64,000 bases of DNA from Flavobacterium laiguense (GCF_003097655.1 NZ_QCZH01000003.1:186001-250000); one strand, 5' to 3'; positions 8,860 to 16,834 are shown, counted from the first letter of the stretch. Made by a program: numbers and translations. The notes: generated by a model from the letters alone, not told the origin.

Positions 8860-9528
8860 ATGAAAAACATTTTTATTGCATTAATCTGCATTTGCCTTAC
8901 AAGTTGTGGTAGTAATACATCAATTGTTTCTAGTTGGAGAGATCCAAACGCAACTCTTGCTTCTGAAAACTTTAAAAAAGTAATAGTTGTAGCTCTAGCA
9001 AAAGATGAAAGCACTAGAAGATCAACCGAAAATAGAATCGCTTCGATTAATCCTGCTGTTTTAAATTCATCATACAATTATTTGAACCAACAAAATTTAA
9101 ACCTTACTCAAGAACAAAAATTAAGTATTCTACAAACTGAAGGTTTTGATGGTGCAATTACTTTGCGTTTCATAAAAGCAGATAAAGAAACTCAATATGT
9201 TCCTGGAACCTCAAACTATTATGGCGGTATGGGATATCCAGGAATGGGATATGGATATGCCGGTGGATATGGTATGGGTTATGGCGCAGGATTTGGTGGT
9301 TGGTATGGCGCTTATGCTCCAGCATACTACACTCCTGGGTACTACCAAGAAAATGTTTATTACTATATTGAAACCAATATTTTTGACTTGAAAAGTAATA
9401 AATTGGTTTGGAGTGCTACTACAAAATCTTTGGATGTATCAGACATCAGCACTACAGTTGACGAAATCATGCAAGCTTGCGTGAATCAAATGAAAGCTGA
9501 CGGATATATGGCTCCTAAAGCTAAATAA
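8860..9528 (+). CDS. Lipoprotein with Gly/Tyr-rich central insert (DUF4136-like)
   Basis: A 222-residue lipoprotein with signal and lipobox LTSCGS. The opening SIVSSWRDPNA and the closing NKLVWSATTKSLD...VDEIMQACVNQMKADG resemble DUF4136-type envelope lipoproteins, but the match is only by pattern. Between about residues 115 and 165 lies a low-complexity stretch of GGMGYPGMGYGYAGGYG type followed by a Tyr-rich part; such segments are flexible and can self-associate. Function unknown. The protein is probably periplasmic, at the inner or outer membrane. It is monocistronic and ends at a strong two-way terminator. Confidence 0.7.
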   Translation: MKNIFIALICICLTSCGSNTSIVSSWRDPNATLASENFKKVIVVALAKDESTRRSTENRIASINPAVLNSSYNYLNQQNLNLTQEQKLSILQTEGFDGAITLRFIKADKETQYVPGTSNYYGGMGYPGMGYGYAGGYGMGYGAGFGGWYGAYAPAYYTPGYYQENVYYYIETNIFDLKSNKLVWSATTKSLDVSDISTTVDEIMQACVNQMKADGYMAPKAK

Positions 9529-9560
9529 TAAAACCCTTTCTAAAAGAGATTGTTTCAATT

Positions 9561-9597
9561 AAAAAAGCAATACTAAATATTTTAGTATTGCTTTTTT
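9561..9597. terminator. Bidirectional intrinsic terminator
   Basis: Perfect 17-bp arms (9561-9577 and 9581-9597) around a 3-nt loop, A-rich on one side and T-rich on the other. It sits between the convergent lipoprotein and PAS genes and can serve both. Confidence 0.85.
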
Positions 9598-9644
9598 TTG
9601 TTTGGTCTGTCCTTAAATAACAATACCTTAAAAAGTAAATCTTT

Positions 9645-10283
9645 TTATATCCCGAAAAATCTACTGAAAAAGCCTTTTTTCTCTTCTTCTTCAATTTCAC
9701 CAACAACTGAAGTTTGTGACACTTGCTGTAATTGCTGATTTTTTTGATCTTCTACCATTAATTTAGTAATTAAATCAACATAACTAAGCCCCTGCTCTTC
9801 TAAAAAACCAATCAAATATTTTTCGCTGGCACCAACACCACTAACTTGCTCAATCTGCAAAAGTTTTTTATATAATGGTTCAATATGCTTCGCAATTACA
9901 TCTTGTGGAACCGCTTTTCTTCTAGCTATATAATTAACTATATCCCCGTTCTCATCTCTGGAATACTCGAAATTGGTTATTACCCAGTAATACCTTCCTG
10001 ATTTAGCTAAATTTTTTACAATTCCATGAAATTGATTTCCCTTTTGAATATTTTCCCAAAGTACCTTAAATACAACCTTTGGCATGTCTGGATGTCTAAC
10101 AATATTATGGGGTTGAGCCATTAACTCATAATCCTCATACCCACAAACATCTACAAAAACTTCATTTGCATATTCGATAGTACCATACAAATCCGTTTTA
10201 CTCATGATGGTTTGAGTTTTATCCCATGCTACCTCTTTGTCAATAGGAATTGGTCTTTTAGTCATTTCTTTCACTTCGTTCAT
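9645..10283 (-). CDS. Aer-like PAS domain protein without output domain
   Basis: A 212-residue protein with one PAS domain (about residues 25-135). Its text is that of aerotaxis-receptor PAS domains: YANEVFVDVCGYEDYEL, PHNIVRHPDMPK, GRYYWVITNFEYSRDENG and ARRKAVP. Such domains sense redox state through FAD or bind small ligands. No kinase, cyclase or methyl-accepting domain follows, only a roughly 75-residue tail that ends in GFFSRFFGI after an acidic run; this aromatic end could be a contact or membrane-association site. A start at an internal Met (10265) is possible. Its signalling partner is unknown. Confidence 0.8.
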   Translation of the reverse strand: MNEVKEMTKRPIPIDKEVAWDKTQTIMSKTDLYGTIEYANEVFVDVCGYEDYELMAQPHNIVRHPDMPKVVFKVLWENIQKGNQFHGIVKNLAKSGRYYWVITNFEYSRDENGDIVNYIARRKAVPQDVIAKHIEPLYKKLLQIEQVSGVGASEKYLIGFLEEQGLSYVDLITKLMVEDQKNQQLQQVSQTSVVGEIEEEEKKGFFSRFFGI

Positions 10284-10313
10284 ACCTTTTTTTTTATTAA
10301 ACTTTCAACTAAT

Positions 10314-10340
10314 ACAAGTATTTTACTTACGAATACTTGT
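10314..10340 (-). promoter_or_regulatory. Inverted repeat in the predicted 5' leader of the PAS gene
   Basis: ACAAGTATT (10314-10322) and AATACTTGT (10332-10340) pair over a 9-nt loop. A TACATTTG box on the minus strand (10353-10346) would start transcription right at this hairpin, 57 nt before the ATG. It could be an operator or an mRNA-stabilising stem. Confidence 0.4.
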
Positions 10341-10518
10341 CAGGACAAATGTAAAACCTCCTTTTTGTTAAAAATATGATAATGATCAGTTTTGCTAATA
10401 TCATCAGAATTAAGCTGCTTATTTTTAAGTAAAAGCTAAAAAACACACCATACTTACTTCTATATATGTATTTTACAATTATTATTTTTTTTTAATATTT
10501 TATGATCGAAAACATAAA

Positions 10519-10541
10519 AACCATTCACAGAATGAATGGTT
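10519..10541 (-). terminator. Terminator of pcm
   Basis: AACCATTCA / TGAATGGTT stem with a CAGAA loop, followed on the minus strand by TTTTT, 26 nt after the pcm stop codon. Confidence 0.65.
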
Positions 10542-10566
10542 ATAGAAAATTAAGCAAAGAGATAAA

Positions 10567-11208
10567 TTAATTTTTATCTTCCAATAAAGGAACGAAACGA
10601 AACTCTCCAAACTCGTGTTTTTCAAATTGTGTTTCGTTTATACGTATTAATAATGTCATGATTTGAACGTCCTCGCCCAGCGGAATAACTAATCTTCCTC
10701 CTATTTTAAGCTGCGCCATTAAGGGTTGCGGAATTATAGGTGCTCCAGCAGTAACGATTATACTATCAAATGGAGCATAGCCCGGTAGACCTTTGTATCC
10801 ATCTCCAAAAGAAAGATGTTTGGGACGAATTCCTAGTTTTGGCAATAACGCCGATGTTTGCTTAAACAACTCTTTTTGTCTTTCAACACTAAAAACTTGC
10901 GCTCCCATCAAACACAAAACAGCTGTTTGATAACCAGAACCTGTACCGATTTCCAGCACTTTATGACCTTTTTTTATTTCTAATAACTGCGATTGAAAAG
11001 CAACAGTATAAGGTTGAGAAATAGTCTGACCTGCCGCAATAGGAAATGCCTTGTCTTGGTAGGCATAATCCGCAAAACTTGAATTCAAAAATAAATGTCG
11101 CGGGATTATTTTTATGGCTTCTAGAACATTTTTATCTGTAATTCCTTTCTGGTGTAAGACACTTACTAGTTGATTACGAAGTCCTTGGTGCTTGGCGGTA
11201 TCTTTCAA
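10567..11208 (-). CDS. pcm: Protein-L-isoaspartate O-methyltransferase
   Basis: Repairs isomerised Asp/Asn residues in aged proteins by methylating L-isoaspartyl groups with SAM. Motif I is EIGTGSGYQTAVL, preceded by the family block AAGQTISQPYTVAFQ and followed by GDGYKGLPGYAPFDSIIVTAGAP. The reading frame extends upstream to an ATG at 11292, but that part contains a full promoter (11231-11259). Homologues begin at KDTAKHQGLRNQL, matching the TTG at 11208; with it the protein is 214 residues, the usual size. Cytoplasmic. The TTG start is inferred from promoter position and family length. Confidence 0.9.
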   Translation of the reverse strand: MKDTAKHQGLRNQLVSVLHQKGITDKNVLEAIKIIPRHLFLNSSFADYAYQDKAFPIAAGQTISQPYTVAFQSQLLEIKKGHKVLEIGTGSGYQTAVLCLMGAQVFSVERQKELFKQTSALLPKLGIRPKHLSFGDGYKGLPGYAPFDSIIVTAGAPIIPQPLMAQLKIGGRLVIPLGEDVQIMTLLIRINETQFEKHEFGEFRFVPLLEDKN

Positions 11209-11230
11209 AGTTTTGGGTTTTATAAAAAGG

Positions 11231-11259
11231 CAAAAATAGAAAACAAATTCAAATTCCAA
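11231..11259 (-). promoter_or_regulatory. Promoter of pcm, TTG-N18-TATTTTTG
   Basis: Minus-strand TTG at 11259-11257, an 18-nt spacer and TATTTTTG at 11238-11231. It ends 22 nt before the TTG start codon at 11208 and lies inside the longer reading frame, which is why the shorter start is preferred. Confidence 0.65.
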
Positions 11260-11341
11260 TTTAAAAAAAACTCCAAATTTCGATGTATTCAATTTATATT
11301 TGAAGCTTAGTATTTAGTCCTGATAGTTATGTGGATAAAAA

Positions 11342-11371
11342 TTGGAAATTCTTATTTTATTACTATTTTTG
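11342..11371 (+). promoter_or_regulatory. Promoter of the Gfo/Idh/MocA gene, TTG-N19-TATTTTTG
   Basis: TTG at 11342-11344, 19-nt spacer, TATTTTTG at 11364-11371, 16 nt before the ATG at 11388. An upstream in-frame start codon at 11331 would lie ahead of this promoter. Confidence 0.7.
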
Positions 11372-11387
11372 TAGAAACATCATTATT

Positions 11388-12353
11388 ATGCTGAAAATTG
11401 GAGTATTGGGTGCAGGGCATCTAGGTAAAATACATTTGCGTTTATTACAACAATCTGAAAAGTATGAATTAGTTGGTTTTTATGACCCCAATCAAGAAAA
11501 CGCCGAAAAAATTTCAAAAGAATTTGGCTACAAAAATTTTAGTACCATCGCAACTTTGATTCATGCAGTTGACGTAATAGACATTGTTACTCCAACACTT
11601 TCCCATTATAAATGTGCCAAAGTTGCCATTAAATCGGGTAAACACGTTTTTATAGAAAAACCCATTTCTAATACGGTTGAAGAAGCCGAAGAAATCATTG
11701 CATTAGCCAACGAATATAATGTAAAAGGTCAAGTAGGACATGTCGAAAGATTCAATCCTGCCTTTATTGCTACCAAAAACATGATTGAAAACCCGATGTT
11801 TATCGAAACACATCGATTGGCTGAGTTTAACCCTCGTGGTACTGATGTTCCTGTAGTCTTAGACTTAATGATCCATGATATCGATGCTATTCTGAGTGTA
11901 GTCAATTCTAAAGTAAAAAATATCAATGCAAGTGGTGTTTCCGTAATAAGTGACACCCCAGATATTGCAAATGCTAGAATTGAATTCGAAAATGGTTGTG
12001 TAGCCAACTTAACTGCGAGCCGAATTTCGATGAAAAACATGCGCAAGTCACGATTTTTTCAAAAAGATGCTTATATTTCTGTTGACTTTCTAGAAAAAAA
12101 ATGTGAAGTTGTAAAAATGAAAGATGCTCCAGAAGTACCTGGTGATTTTGACATGATTTTACAAAATGCCGAAGGAGTGAAAAAACAAATTTACTTCTCT
12201 AATCCAGATGTGGAACAAAATAATGCCATTCTAGACGAACTAGAATCCTTTGCTGATGCCATTACCAACGATACAACTCCAGTGGTTACATTAGAGCAAG
12301 CAACTGATGCTTTAAGAGTGGCGTATCAAATTATAGATTGTTTTAAAAAATAA
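11388..12353 (+). CDS. Gfo/Idh/MocA family oxidoreductase
   Basis: A 321-residue NAD(P)-dependent dehydrogenase. The N-terminal Rossmann motif is KIGVLGAGHLGKIHLRLL. The family signature HVFIEKPISNTVEEAEEI follows at about residue 90, and the Asp/His pair in LDLMIHDIDAIL fits the catalytic domain. Members act on sugars, inositols or related compounds; the substrate is not evident. The ATG at 11388 fits both the Rossmann start and the promoter. Cytoplasmic. A hairpin (12374-12421) separates it from the next gene. Confidence 0.88.
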   Translation: MLKIGVLGAGHLGKIHLRLLQQSEKYELVGFYDPNQENAEKISKEFGYKNFSTIATLIHAVDVIDIVTPTLSHYKCAKVAIKSGKHVFIEKPISNTVEEAEEIIALANEYNVKGQVGHVERFNPAFIATKNMIENPMFIETHRLAEFNPRGTDVPVVLDLMIHDIDAILSVVNSKVKNINASGVSVISDTPDIANARIEFENGCVANLTASRISMKNMRKSRFFQKDAYISVDFLEKKCEVVKMKDAPEVPGDFDMILQNAEGVKKQIYFSNPDVEQNNAILDELESFADAITNDTTPVVTLEQATDALRVAYQIIDCFKK

Positions 12354-12373
12354 ATAACTCAATAAATCAAACT

Positions 12374-12421
12374 AAAGTTTAAGATTTAAAGTCAACAATC
12401 CGTCTTTAAATTTTAAACTTT
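12374..12421 (+). terminator. Hairpin after the oxidoreductase gene
   Basis: 18-nt arms 12374-12391 and 12404-12421 with one mismatch (17/18), then TTTTAACTTT. A+T-rich but long; likely the oxidoreductase terminator. Confidence 0.5.
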
Positions 12422-12443
12422 TTTAACTTTAAAAAATAACAAA

Positions 12444-13328
12444 ATGAAGATTATTGCTGTAATTGGAGCTGGAACTATGGGTAACGGAATTGCTCATACT
12501 TTTGCACAAAGTGGATTTACTGTTAAATTAATTGATGTTTCCGAAAAGTCTTTGGATAAAGGAATGGCAACTATAGCGGCCAATTTGGACCGAATGGTTT
12601 CAAAAGGGACTATAACCGAAGAAGACAAAGCCAAAACCATCACCAATATTATTACCTATACAGACATCAAAGATGGTGTTGTGGGAGTAGATTTAGTTGT
12701 AGAAGCCGCCACCGAAAATGTAGATTTAAAACTGAATATTTTCAAGCAATTAAACGAAGCTTGTTCACACAATACCATTTTAGCAACCAATACTTCTTCA
12801 ATTTCCATTACTCAAATTGGTGCTGTAGTAGCTCATCCGGAACGTGTAATAGGAATGCACTTTATGAATCCTGTGCCAATTATGAAACTGGTTGAAATCA
12901 TTCGTGGTTACAACACCAGTGATGAAGTAACCAAAATCATCATGGATTTATCCGAAAAATTAGGAAAAACACCAGTTGAAGTAAACGATTATCCAGGTTT
13001 TGTGGCCAATAGAATTTTGATGCCTATGATCAATGAAGCAATTGAAACTTTATACAACAAAGTAGCTGGTGTTTATGAAATAGATACCGTAATGAAACTA
13101 GGAATGGGTCACCCAATGGGACCTTTACAACTAGCCGATTTTATTGGTCTTGACGTATGTCTTGCCATCTTAAATGTAATGTACGACGGTTTCAAAAACC
13201 CAAAATATGCTCCATGTCCTTTATTGGTAAACATGGTAAGAGCAGGAAAACTGGGTGTGAAATCTGGAGAAGGTTTTTATGATTATAGCGAAAGTAAAAA
13301 AGCAGAGAAAGTAGCTTTTAAATTATAG
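12444..13328 (+). CDS. 3-hydroxybutyryl-CoA dehydrogenase
   Basis: A 294-residue NAD(P)-dependent dehydrogenase that interconverts 3-hydroxyacyl-CoA and acetoacyl-CoA. The N-terminal dinucleotide motif is VIGAGTMGNGIAH. The catalytic His and neighbours appear in GMHFMNPVPIMKLVEII, and the C-terminal domain has NDYPGFVANRILMPMINEA and GMGHPMGPLQLADFIGLD. The size is that of the stand-alone Hbd/PaaH type without a crotonase domain. It may work in butyrate/polyhydroxybutyrate metabolism, beta-oxidation or phenylacetate breakdown; no other genes of those pathways adjoin it. Confidence 0.92.
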   Translation: MKIIAVIGAGTMGNGIAHTFAQSGFTVKLIDVSEKSLDKGMATIAANLDRMVSKGTITEEDKAKTITNIITYTDIKDGVVGVDLVVEAATENVDLKLNIFKQLNEACSHNTILATNTSSISITQIGAVVAHPERVIGMHFMNPVPIMKLVEIIRGYNTSDEVTKIIMDLSEKLGKTPVEVNDYPGFVANRILMPMINEAIETLYNKVAGVYEIDTVMKLGMGHPMGPLQLADFIGLDVCLAILNVMYDGFKNPKYAPCPLLVNMVRAGKLGVKSGEGFYDYSESKKAEKVAFKL

Positions 13329-13341
13329 TGTTCTTTATTTA

Positions 13342-13441
13342 AGTGTTCAGTAATCAGTTTTTTAGTATTCAGTCTCAATGTTTCGCGCAAGTAATAATGT
13401 TGAGACTTCTAATTTCTAATTTCTAAACTCTAATTTCTAAC
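13342..13441. repeat. Simple direct and inverted repeats between hbd and the DUF1015 gene
   Basis: Contains AGTGTTCAGTAATCAGT (13342-13358), whose complement recurs near 15424-15447 in a related string, a GTCTCAA/TTGAGAC inverted pair (13372-13407) and repeated TAATTTCTAA units (13410-13440). No coding potential. Confidence 0.45.
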
Positions 13442-13448
13442 CTGAAAT

Positions 13449-14669
13449 ATGGCAAAAATAGTACCTTTTAAAGCAGTTAGACCCACGCGTGATAAAGTAT
13501 GTCTTGTTACATGTCGTTCGTATGAAGAATACATAAATGCTGAGTTGGCTGCACAATTGGATTTTAATCCATTATCATTTTTGCATATTTTAAAACCTGC
13601 CTATTCCAATCAGGAAACCGTTTCCTATGAAAAAAGATACAAACAAGTATCCCAAAAATATCAGGAATTCAAAAAAGAATTTATTTTAGTCAAAGATAAA
13701 AAGCCTGCTATTTATATCCATAAAATTGTCACCAAAACACATTCTTTTACAGGAATAATAGTTGGTACAAGTATAGAAGATTACAACAATGATGTCGTCA
13801 AAAAACACGAAGACATTCTCGATTTTAGAGTTCGATTGTTAAAGGAATATATGAATTATTCGGAGTTCAATACAGAACCCGTTCTAATGACTTATCCCGA
13901 TAACAAAACTATTGAAAATTGGATTTATAATTGTACCCAAAAACTAGCTGATTTTGAATTTTCAACCACAAAGAAAGAAATTCATTATTTATGGAAAATT
14001 GACGACGAATTAGAAATTAACTGGATTCAAGGGATTTTTGAGAAAACAAAAAATTTATACATCGCTGACGGTCATCACAGATCGGAAGCTGCAAAATTAT
14101 TATCGCAAGAAAATAGAGATTCAAAAAATACAGTAAAAGACTATTTGTTAAGTTATTTGATTTCTGAAAATAACATCAAAATATATGAATTCAATCGACT
14201 CATAAAAGATTTAAATGGATTGTCTAAAGACGATTTTCTCCAGAAGTTGAATGAGCATTTTATTGTTGAACTCAAAAATCAGCAACCTTTTCAGCCAATT
14301 GAGAAACACCAATTCGGAATGTATCTTGACCATGATTTTTATAGTCTGATTTTGAAACCAGAGCATTGTGTTTTTGAAACCGCTTTAGAATCTTTGGACA
14401 CTCAAATTATATATAAAAAAATACTATCGCCGCTTCTAAACATTCAGGATCTTCGAAATGATGAACGAATTGAATACATATCCGGAAAACAATCCATGCT
14501 AGAAGTAAAGCGAAAAGTAGATGAAGGAGAATTTGAAATTGGATTCATTATGTTCCCATCTAATATTCAGGAAATAAAAGATTTAGCCGATGCTAACTTG
14601 GTTATGCCTCCAAAAAGTACTTATATCGAACCTAAATTCCGAAGTGGATTAGTGATTTATGAACTTTAG
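13449..14669 (+). CDS. DUF1015 family protein
   Basis: A 406-residue protein of the DUF1015 family over its full length: opening IVPFKAVRPTRDKV, central YIADGHHRSEAAKLL and late MFPSNIQEIKDLADANLVMPPKSTYIEPK. The conserved GHHR segment looks like an active or nucleotide-binding site similar to ParB/sulfiredoxin-type pockets, but the biochemical role is not established. No signal peptide; cytoplasmic. It is the first of a co-directional set with YggS and the nuclease fusion (gaps 28 and 77 nt). In other bacteria it is often near serine-synthesis genes; none are in this window. Confidence 0.88.
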   Translation: MAKIVPFKAVRPTRDKVCLVTCRSYEEYINAELAAQLDFNPLSFLHILKPAYSNQETVSYEKRYKQVSQKYQEFKKEFILVKDKKPAIYIHKIVTKTHSFTGIIVGTSIEDYNNDVVKKHEDILDFRVRLLKEYMNYSEFNTEPVLMTYPDNKTIENWIYNCTQKLADFEFSTTKKEIHYLWKIDDELEINWIQGIFEKTKNLYIADGHHRSEAAKLLSQENRDSKNTVKDYLLSYLISENNIKIYEFNRLIKDLNGLSKDDFLQKLNEHFIVELKNQQPFQPIEKHQFGMYLDHDFYSLILKPEHCVFETALESLDTQIIYKKILSPLLNIQDLRNDERIEYISGKQSMLEVKRKVDEGEFEIGFIMFPSNIQEIKDLADANLVMPPKSTYIEPKFRSGLVIYEL

Positions 14670-14697
14670 ATTAGATTTAAATTAAAAGATTTAGAAA

Positions 14698-15375
14698 ATG
14701 TCAATAACTACAAATTTACAGATTATAAAATCAACTCTCCCGGAACACGTGACTTTGGTGGCGGTGTCAAAAACCAAACCCGTAGCAGATTTGATGGAAG
14801 CATACGAAGTCGGTCAACGGATTTTTGGCGAAAACAAAATCCAGGAAATGGTCGATAAATGGGAACAAATGCCCAAAGACATCGAATGGCACATGATTGG
14901 ACATGTGCAAACCAATAAGGTCAAATACATGGCTCCTTTCGTGAGTTTGATTCATGGCGTGGATAGCTTGAAATTACTGGGAGAAATCAACAAACAAGCC
15001 CTAAAAAACAATCGAGTTATTGATTGTTTGCTTCAAATATACATAGCCGAAGAAGAATCAAAATTTGGTCTTGACGAAGAAGAACTGTCAGCACTCCTCA
15101 CCTCGCCTACATTCAAAGAGATGAAAAACATTCGAATAGTAGGTTTAATGGGAATGGCTACTTTTACGGATAATCAAAACCAAATCAAGAAAGAATTCAC
15201 GCATTTGAAATCGATTTTTGATAAATTACATAGTAAAGACGCACTGCAGTGCGTCTCTACCGAAATCTGCAATCTAAAATCTCTTTCTATGGGAATGTCT
15301 GGCGATTACCAATTGGCCATTGCATGCGGTAGCACAATGGTTCGGATTGGAAGTAGTATCTTTGGAGGACGATAA
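14698..15375 (+). CDS. YggS family PLP-binding protein
   Basis: A 225-residue single-barrel PLP protein (PLPBP/YggS) involved in vitamin B6 homeostasis; it carries PLP but has no proven enzyme activity. The PLP lysine is K25 in LVAVSKTKP; FGENKIQEM, WHMIGHVQTNK and the C-terminal LSMGMSGDYQLAIACGSTMVRIGSSIFG complete the pattern. Odd feature: residues about 180-187 are encoded by a near-perfect palindrome (15233-15260) of the kind otherwise found between genes, lying just before the conserved SMGMSGD block. The frame stays open across it. Confidence 0.93.
   Translation: MSITTNLQIIKSTLPEHVTLVAVSKTKPVADLMEAYEVGQRIFGENKIQEMVDKWEQMPKDIEWHMIGHVQTNKVKYMAPFVSLIHGVDSLKLLGEINKQALKNNRVIDCLLQIYIAEEESKFGLDEEELSALLTSPTFKEMKNIRIVGLMGMATFTDNQNQIKKEFTHLKSIFDKLHSKDALQCVSTEICNLKSLSMGMSGDYQLAIACGSTMVRIGSSIFGGR
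15233..15260. repeat. Interspersed palindrome inside yggS
   Basis: Perfect 18-bp core GACGCACTGCAGTGCGTC (15238-15255), extending to 28 bp (GTAxAGAC...GTCTxTAC) with one mismatched pair. A sister copy, AGACGCGATAAATCGCGTCT, followed by the same CTAC, lies between genes at 55413-55436. Confidence 0.75.
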
Positions 15376-15423
15376 ATTTGATTTTTGATTGAAGATTAAC
15401 GATTTTTGATTTAAGATTTAAAA

Positions 15424-15447
15424 ACTGATTACTAAAAACTGAACACT
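15424..15447. repeat. Short A+T-rich intergenic repeat
   Basis: ACTGATTACTAAAAACTGAA followed by CACT is close to the reverse complement of sequence at 13342-13373. It belongs to a family of ACTGA-rich strings in the spacers of this operon. Confidence 0.4.
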
Positions 15448-15452
15448 GCATT

Positions 15453-16814
15453 TTGTACGCAATACTCGACATAGAAACCACAGGAGGACAATTCAACGAA
15501 GAAGGGATAACGGAAATTGCTATCTATAAATTTGATGGACACGAAATTGTGGATCAATTTATCAGTTTAATCAATCCCGAAATTCCCATTCAGCCATTTG
15601 TCGTCAAACTTACCGGCATAAATAATGAAATGCTTCGTGGCGCTCCAAAGTTTTTTGAAGTAGCCAAACGCATTATTGAGATGACCTCAGACTGCGTTCT
15701 TGTCGCTCATAATGCCTCTTTTGATTATAGAATCCTGCGTACCGAATTTCGTCGTTTAGGGTATGACTTCAATATAAAAACCCTTTGCACGGTAGAATTA
15801 TCCCAACGTATAATGCCGGAACAACCCTCGCACAGCTTAGGAAAATTAGTTCGTGCATTAGGTATTCCTATGGCCGACAGACATAGAGCCAGCGGTGACG
15901 CAATGGCAACAGTAAAACTATTCAAAATGCTTTTGGACAAAGATCTCGAAAAAACAATTGTAAAAGAGCTCATCAAGTTTGAAGTCATCAAAGGCATTCC
16001 TACTAAATTATTAGACATAATAGAGAGTCTTCCCTCCAAAACGGGAATTTATTACATCCACCGGGAAGATGGTACAATTATCTTTATTGGACAAAGCAAA
16101 AACATCAAAAAAAGGGTCAATCAGCATTTTACTGGAATTACAAGAAGTGCCAAGAAAATCCAATCCGAAGTATTTACCGTAACCTATGAAGAAACGGGAA
16201 GCGAATTGATTGCCTCATTAAAAGAATCAGAAGAAATAAAGAAAAACCGTCCCATTTACAACCGAATGGCACGAAAAAACACTTTTTCTTGGGCAATTTA
16301 TGCCGAAAAAGACCAAAATGGTTACTTGAATTTAAAACTTCAAAAAGCAGATGGTCGCAAAAAAGAAATCACTGCATTTGTAAACCAACAAGAAGGAAAA
16401 GCTGCGATTAGTCGCATTACAACAACTTATCAATTGTGTCCAAAACTAACCGGTCTTTCGGATGCAAAAACGGCTTGTTCCCAATTTGCTCTCAATGAAT
16501 GTGATGGTGCTTGTATAGACAAAATAACGCCTGAAGAATACAATTTCAGAGTTCAAGTCTTTATTGACAAAAACCTTTTCGAAAATAAAAGTATGATTAT
16601 CATTGACAAAGGGCGAAAAACAGGAGAACACAGTGCAATATTAATCGAAAAAGGAATATACAAAGGATATGCTTTTTATGATTTAAATTATCAAATTCAC
16701 ACACCCGAAATACTAAAAAACATCTTAGTTCCTATGCCAAACAATAGAGACACAAGATCTTATATTCAAGGTTATTTGAGAAAACACAGAGTTCTAAAAA
16801 TTATTAATTTTTAA
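15453..16814 (+). CDS. DnaQ-like exonuclease fused to a UvrC-like GIY-YIG nuclease
   Basis: A 453-residue fusion. Residues 1-170 are a DEDDh exonuclease: ExoI DIETTGG at 6-12, ExoII-type AHNASFDYRIL, and the final His/Asp in HRASGDA. Residues about 195-275 are a GIY-YIG domain (TGIYYIHREDGTIIFIGQSKNIKKRVNQH). The rest resembles the N-terminal half of UvrC, including the Cys-rich CSQFALNECDGAC, as in Cho-type incision nucleases. Such fusions are thought to act in DNA repair: incision plus 3'-5' trimming. The start is a TTG, since no ATG lies near the MYAILDIETTGG start expected for the family. Cytoplasmic. Confidence 0.88.
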   Translation: MYAILDIETTGGQFNEEGITEIAIYKFDGHEIVDQFISLINPEIPIQPFVVKLTGINNEMLRGAPKFFEVAKRIIEMTSDCVLVAHNASFDYRILRTEFRRLGYDFNIKTLCTVELSQRIMPEQPSHSLGKLVRALGIPMADRHRASGDAMATVKLFKMLLDKDLEKTIVKELIKFEVIKGIPTKLLDIIESLPSKTGIYYIHREDGTIIFIGQSKNIKKRVNQHFTGITRSAKKIQSEVFTVTYEETGSELIASLKESEEIKKNRPIYNRMARKNTFSWAIYAEKDQNGYLNLKLQKADGRKKEITAFVNQQEGKAAISRITTTYQLCPKLTGLSDAKTACSQFALNECDGACIDKITPEEYNFRVQVFIDKNLFENKSMIIIDKGRKTGEHSAILIEKGIYKGYAFYDLNYQIHTPEILKNILVPMPNNRDTRSYIQGYLRKHRVLKIINF

Positions 16815-16834
16815 TTCCAAAATAGCAAACCAAA

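Noticed and set aside
9197..9391. Plus-strand Met-rich open frame overlapping the Gly/Tyr-rich lipoprotein
   Set aside because: It is the out-of-frame reading of the low-complexity insert and has no independent start signal.
13410..13440. Possible CRISPR-like direct repeats (TAATTTCTAA units)
   Set aside because: Units are about 10 nt, without unique spacers of constant length and no cas genes are near.
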